A stretch of DNA of 64,000 bases from Homarus americanus (lineage: Eukaryota; Arthropoda; Malacostraca; Decapoda; Nephropidae): contig NW_024736071.1 in NCBI RefSeq assembly GCF_018991925.1, forward strand, positions 8,905,009 through 8,969,008. The letters run 5' to 3'. The notes below the pieces were generated by a model. The model did not search any database and had not been told where the DNA came from. It saw nothing but the letters and a program-made list of their open reading frames with translations. Positions within the stretch are counted from its first letter, which is position 1. Every line of letters begins with the position of its first letter. Shown here in pieces: positions 58,660 through 64,000 of this stretch. A program made the position numbers and the translations under genes.

Positions 58660-61327
58660 AGTTACCTCAAAATGTCTGTTTCCTCAGTAATTAGAATGAA
58701 CCTCTAGAACGAACCCTGTGAATCCTCTAGTTAAACAACACTGTTCCTGTTGTAGTTTCCGGGAGCTTCCCAACAGGTTGAGCAGATCATGCTTGGCAAC
58801 TTTATCCACAAATCATTAATGTGAGAGCAAAATTAAATTATAATATAAACATATAATTATGAGACCAATACAGTAGAAAATAATATTTGGTTACTATATT
58901 CCGTTATCGTAAATGTACAGAAAAACGTTACCACGCAAGTTTCCACATTATCTGAGGCAGTGGTGGGTAACCCAGTTATTTCGTGGGCCTCGTGAGTAAC
59001 CCTCTCTCATCTCAGTGAGCCACATCATCTCAGTGGGTCACATGGGTTCTATATCAATGAATCACTTATTTCGTAAATTCAAAGGGAGAGATACAAACTA
59101 AGTTTTCTCACAGAAATGAGACGGGTTCATTCAGTTCGATGAAGCTCCGATACCTGCAGTGAGGTGGTTTATGAATGTGTCACGAACTATGATGGTCAGT
59201 TCCATTGCCGCTGTTGCTAGGTTAACAAGTGCTGTGTCGTATTATAAAGAGTCATCTTTAGCGAGGGAATATAAAATCAAGAGGTAAGTGATAGTCAACA
59301 CGTTTTGTATTTGTTGAGGTTAATGTGTTAAATATGAAAATGTACAGTGAGGATGTAGTTGTGGGCTGGAGCTGGATCATCCCATAACACAGTCAACTGC
59401 TAAAACTATATAACATTACCGTCTTCTCCTAAAAACTCTTACCAATCACTCCACGAAAAAAAAATTCAGATGGCCTTACTTGGAAGAATACACATACATA
59501 TTGTTATAGTTAAACGAGAAATAAGCAAATTTCCTGACTGTGTTTATAATATGGCCCCTCGGTTTACCTGCTTTCAGTAAAAAAAAATGACTTACGAAAG
59601 GAATGTAGATGGTTCGTTACTATAGGTACAATTGTTTTAAATACGATCGAAACATTATCTTAATTAGGAATGATACGAGTCTTTGAATAATTTTTGTTTG
59701 TTAAACTGTAATCCACCACTCTTTATGTTTCCGTTAGTTTTTACTTAAACAATTAAATTCCGAACAGACAACGTAGGCAGAGCTTTGGGTTAAGATTCGG
59801 CAAAAGACGACCTCAGAACTAAAAAAATAAGAACACTTTACACTATAGCATTTTTGTCGGAAACATATTTTTCGAGTATTTCTGACTTTTCGATTTCAGG
59901 TTAGGTTCTTTTGGTCCATATGTTTCTTATTTTGTCTTGTTGTGTTAGGTTGGGTCAAGTCCTTGTGGTTTCTCTGGCTAGTTTAGGTCAGACATGTATT
60001 CCGATATCTAAGAGTCGTTAGGTTAGAATTTTGATGAGCTTTTTGTTTGGCAAAAATTTGTTTCTTCCACCATTTTGGGGGATGTCCTAGATAAACTGGA
60101 GAACTTTTCTTCTAATCAAAGGTTTCCTTACTCGGCTCCTTAAACCGGACACCTGTTCTTAAATATTGCACAATTCAAAAGTTTTGGTAATACTGGAACA
60201 GATGACTAACACCAGGAGTTGTTCGATTGTATTAATTTTTTCCACCGTATTTATTTTTAGTATTTTTATTTCTTCTCTATGATCATATATTACCTGTAAT
60301 GTGCAGGGTATGATGAATGAGGTATATTGCTGGGTAAGACATAGTGAAAAACTGATTATGTGACATTAAAATGATGTCTCTACACCTTTTGTACGCGAAG
60401 AAATTAATTATTTACCATAAATATTCCGCCGAAAAAATATGCTGTTTTGGTGCGTGTCGTCGTCTGCTCTTTGTTTGTTTGTATGCTGTTTTGGTGCGTG
60501 TCGTCGTCTGCTCTTTGTTTGTTTGTGCTTGGACCGAGCATACTCTCACGTCCACAAAAAAAAATATATAAATAAAAAATTAAAATACATCATGCCACTT
60601 TAAGAAAGGTGCTTTAATTGGTACCAGATATCAAAGAAAGTACTTTATGTTTAATATGTTTAGTATGGGAGGGGGTCCAACCCTCGGCTAGAAAGTTAGG
60701 TACGGTTCGGTAGGTTTCTTTGGTTGGTTAGGTCAGGTTCTATTATGTTCTGTGCATTGTCGTGTCATTTTTATTACTTACTATTATCCAAAGAATGTCT
60801 GTGGATGAACGAAATCGAACAATGCATTCTGTGTTAGCCATCTGCTTCAGGATTACCAAAGTTTTCTGTAATAGTTTGGTTTGGTTTTGTCAGCTTTGGG
60901 TGCGTTTTATCCCACAATTTGTCCCACAAGAAATTGTTTTGTTTTATGCATGAATTACACATACACATACGCGGAAAACAAATAAGACAAGAAAAAGTCA
61001 ATGTTTTCACTCCGTATAAAGAAAGAATAATAATATTTTTGTTCCCAGCATCATACAACTAATAACAGGGAGAATGAGAGAGGAGGTAAAGGGTCAAACG
61101 TGATCTTTCAGCACTGTTGACGGGAGAAAACTGATGGACAATGGAAATCCACCCAAGCTCTTGTACTTTCCGTAAATTTACTTTGCTAGATCACGTAGTC
61201 ATCTATGGTGCATGAAAATTTGCTGCAATAATCGTTGGTGATTTTTTTAAAGATTAATAAACATGAATCACAGCACCAATGCAAATAGTGCAACCCAATG
61301 ATTTTGTGCAATTCACATCACGATGTG
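58660..61327. other. Long stretch without a recognised gene
   Basis: AT-rich DNA with TTAGGTTAGG-like words near 59900-60030 and 60690-60735. A 44-base perfect-looking duplication lies at 60439-60526 (TATGCTGTTTTGGTGCGTGT start). At 59189-59287 a short ATG frame ends in AAGAG|GTAAGTGA, a good splice-donor context, but no domain or further exon can be shown. Confidence 0.5.
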
Positions 61328-61625
61328 CAGGCCCGTTCCTAAGGGGGGGGGGGCTAACAGGGGCGACCGCCCGGGGCCCCGCGCGTGTGGGAGGACCCCG
61401 CGGGGCCCAGCACTAGACCCAGTGACCTCGCACACATTACCTGTTGACTGGTTAGTCTGATCTGACGGCTTACGCCACCATCGCACCGTGACCTTACCAT
61501 CCATAGCGACAGTCCCATGGGGGTTGGTGGGGGTGGGTTCCCCTGACCGCATATTCTGACACTAGTGTGGGGCCCCGCAGAGGCTGAGTTGCCCCGGGCC
61601 CCGTACCCTCCTAGGGACGGCCCTG
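61328..61625. mobile_element. hAT-type MITE (298 bp)
   Basis: The left end CAGGCCCGTTCCTAAGG pairs with the inverted right end CAGGGCCGTCCCTAGGA. The flanks ACGATGTG (61320-61327) and ACGCTGTG (61626-61633) form an 8-bp duplication with one mismatch. The interior is GC-rich (CCGGGGCCCCGCG near both ends), in contrast with AT-rich surroundings. No coding capacity. Confidence 0.88.
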
Positions 61626-61633
61626 ACGCTGTG

Positions 61634-62550
61634 CAAGAGGGTTAATTTTAGACTTTTACATAGTTATCTCATCATAAAATATAATGCTTATTATATTGTT
61701 TTCATAGACGAATTTACTCTTGAGCTAAAATTTATTCTTAGAATTGAAAATTTACTTCTGTTAGGTCTTGAGAGTAAATTTATGTAAACAAATATTGCTG
61801 AGCAACAAGTTCATTAGTGCCTAATCTAACCTAACCTACAATTTAAAGTAAATTTATAAGGCAATTCTTGCCTATACAGTTCTACCAATACGTTGATTTG
61901 ATCATGCACGAGACTGGCTAACCTTATCTATCCTAATCTAAAATTTACAGAAAATTGACAGTAAATTTATATGATTAATACTTATCAATGCATTTGTATC
62001 AATGCGGAACTGGCTAACCTAACATAAACTAACCTATAAGGCAAGATAGAACATTTTTCAAATCTTTCTCTCTTGCTTTTAAGCCCTGCCCACATATGGG
62101 TTTAATTTAAATTGTTGGATATCTACAAAATCATATCGAATTTTATGTAAATGTGAAGCTGTATATGTAGTTTTGAAGATATAATTGTCCAAAGATAATT
62201 CGACACTAATTGAGTAAATAAGAAATATCTTCAGCAAATATTGCGTGAACGGTTAGCCAGTTGCACGACGTCGTTGCAGCTGCATCGGTAAGAATTACCA
62301 AATGTGTTTTATCATCCATAGCATTGTCTTTAGTAATATAAAAATATAACCAAGTTTACATTTTCCCACCTCAGAGGCTTCGATTGGAAAATAAATTCAT
62401 CTTACAAATCCGAGCATAATTTGTTTTAGTCATAATAAGCATCGGTATGAGGGCCAATTGCAAGAACTTCCTTGGTGTACACCATGCTGTGGTAGCCACA
62501 TGGTCGGTTTGCAAGAAGCACTGGGCTAAAAAAAATAGGAATCGTTATTG
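61634..62550. other. Unassigned AT-rich sequence with loose repeat
   Basis: Between 61690 and 62060 the words AAATTTAC/GTAAATTTAT and CTAACCTAACCT recur about every 115-120 bases, suggesting a decayed tandem repeat. No gene seen. Confidence 0.4.
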
Positions 62551-64000
62551 GAACATAAGAACATAAGAAAATAAGGAGTCTGCAATAGGCCGGTTGGCCT
62601 GTGCATGGCAGCTCCTGTCGAGAGTTACTACCACTCTCTATCATCCATGAATCTATCTAGCCTCCTTTTAAAACTTTCCAGCGTTCCAGCACTTACTACA
62701 AAGTTGCTAAGCTTGTTCCACTCGTCCACCACCCTATTTGTGAACCAGTTCCTTCCTATCTCCTTCCTAAACCTAAACTTATCCAACTTAAATCTGTTGC
62801 TACGAGTCCTATCCTATCCCCTTTATTGATTCCTTTCACCCACTTAAATACTTCTATCATATCTCCCCGCACTCTTCGTCTTTCTAAGGAATGCAAATTT
62901 AGTTTCTTTAACCTATCTTGATATAGTGAGTTTCTAAGTCACGGAATCATTTTCGTCATTCTTTTCTGCACCGACTCTAGTGAATTGATATCCATTCTAT
63001 AATAAGGGCACCAGAACTGAACCGCATAATCGAGGTGCGGCCTGACTATCGCAAGATATAGTTGCAATAAGACCTCTGCACTCTTGTTACTTACACTTCT
63101 AGATATAAAACCTAATACTCTGTTTGCCTTATTTCGAACATTAACGCACTGTTTTCTAGGCCGTAGGTCCGGGCTTACAAGTACCCCTAAGTCTCTTTCA
63201 CAAGTCGACTTCTCTAGGTTGATGTTGTTAAGGCTGTATACATTGACAGTATTTGTTCTTCCAATATTTAGTACGCTGCACTTGCTGGTGTTGAATTTCA
63301 TTTGCCATTTTTCTGACCACCCCTGCAGTATATTTAAATCTTCCTGTAATGCATTTGCTTCCTGCCCTGAATTAATCTGCCGCCCCATTTTGGTGTCATC
63401 CGCAAACTTGCTTACGTCACTGCTGATCCCAGTATCTAGATCGTTTATGTAGATTATGAACAAGAGTGGGCCTAGTACCGACCCCTGGGGAACCTCACTG
63501 GTTACACAGCCCCACTCCGATTTAACACCATGTACGCTGACCCTCTGCATTCTATCGGTGAGCCATGATTTTATCCAATATAAAACTTTCCCCTCGATAC
63601 CATGAACCTTAACTTATCTCAGAAGCCTCTGATGCGGTACTCTGTCAAATGCTTTGCTGAAGTCTAAGTAAATAACATCGTAATTTTCGTCATTATCTTC
63701 TACCTCGAAGACTTTCCGAAAAAACGTCAGCAGATTTTTTAGACAAGATTTTCCCTTTGTAAACCCATGTTGAGAGTCGTAGATTAATTTGCTTTTCTCT
63801 AAATGCGATCGGATGCTATTTGCTATAATTGATTCAAGAAATTTCCCCACTACTGACATCAAACTGATCGGCCGGTAATTTGACGCTGATGCTCTGTCTC
63901 CGTTTTTTAATATGGGTACTACATTTGCCTGTTTCCACAAGTCTAGCACAACCCCCGTGTCTAATGATTTTGTAAATAAATTTACGAGGGGTCCGCTAAT
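62551..64000 (-). mobile_element. CR1-type LINE, copy 5, continues past the window
   Basis: The 3' repeat GAACATAAGAACATAAGAAA starts at 62551, and the element is still in the RT fingers at 64000. It is the least damaged CR1 copy: one frame runs from 63949 to 62939 with a single stop. Confidence 0.9.
62600..63949 (-). pseudogene. CR1 ORF2 reverse transcriptase, copy 5
   Basis: From 63949: WKQANVVPILKNGD, NYRPISLMSVVGKFLESI, QHGFTKGKS and VIYLDFSKAFDRVPHQ with the catalytic Asp. A stop follows at about 63614-63616 (TAA after LLR), with the same frame continuing through VPQGSVLGPLLFIIYINDL, SKFADDTKMG with the catalytic Asp pair, ERDLGVLVSPDLRP and ALVRPHLDY-like IVRPHLDYAVQFW. A second stop at 62939-62941 interrupts the post-RT region. 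About 28 bases present in copy 1 are missing near 62815. Only these three lesions are seen in about 1.3 kb, so it decayed recently. Confidence 0.85.

Noticed and set aside
59880..62060. Telomere-like TTAGG/CCTAA runs
   Set aside because: Only isolated words such as TTAGGTTAGG or CTAACCTAACC occur. There is no uninterrupted telomeric array.

Overview
The window looks like intergenic, repeat-dominated DNA from an arthropod, most likely a decapod crustacean. This rests on arthropod-type CR1, Jockey/I and Tc1/mariner element families, very abundant micro- and minisatellites, and scattered CCTAACC-like strings. I see no confident host protein-coding gene, rRNA, complete tRNA or CRISPR array. Everything with recognisable coding content is a transposable-element remnant with frameshifts, stops or truncations. 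The many long open frames in tandem arrays are by-products of repeat periodicity.

Layout. 1-7000: pyrimidine/purine-rich low-complexity DNA, a Tc1/mariner (DD37E-spaced) pseudogene and a 1.7-kb polypurine minisatellite. 7100-16800: a mariner-type MITE, then two CR1 retrotransposons arranged head to head. The right-hand one is split by a 2.86-kb Tc1/mariner-type element with about 520-bp terminal inverted repeats and an exact TA duplication. 16800-21450: tandem arrays (55, 33, 43 and 18 bp) and (ATT)n. 21460-25060: a LINE with a C-terminal zinc finger and restriction-like endonuclease, carrying a nested Jockey-type 3' end, followed by solo 3' tails of the same LINE in ACT/TAG repeats. 25466-29184: an 18/30-bp satellite plus a 0.4-kb flank. 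30790-35120: an RTE-like LINE interrupted by a SINE-like element, a second copy of that element, and a Tc1 fragment. 35127-39905: the best preserved LINE here (Jockey/I type, ORF1 plus ORF2). 40930-44508: two CR1 fragments and a second RTE-like fragment. 44690-47757: 25-bp and GC-rich 27-bp minisatellites.

48038-56770: the same flank plus satellite as at 25466-29184, but in reverse orientation, interrupted by four insertions: a solo-LTR-like segment, a 3.06-kb hAT-type transposon, a 0.69-kb hAT MITE and a 5'-truncated restriction-endonuclease LINE. 57497-64000: a (TA)n-inverted repeat-(TA)n structure, a 25-bp array, mostly featureless DNA, another hAT MITE, and the youngest-looking CR1 copy, which runs off the window.

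The parts do not form a pathway. The window records layered insertions: CR1 hit by mariner, RLE-LINE hit by Jockey, RTE-like LINE hit by a SINE-like element, and a satellite hit four times. The points most worth following up are the inverted satellite-plus-flank pair and its insertions, the hAT-type element with an unfamiliar transposase, the LINE/SINE shared 3' tail, and the long-TIR mariner element.
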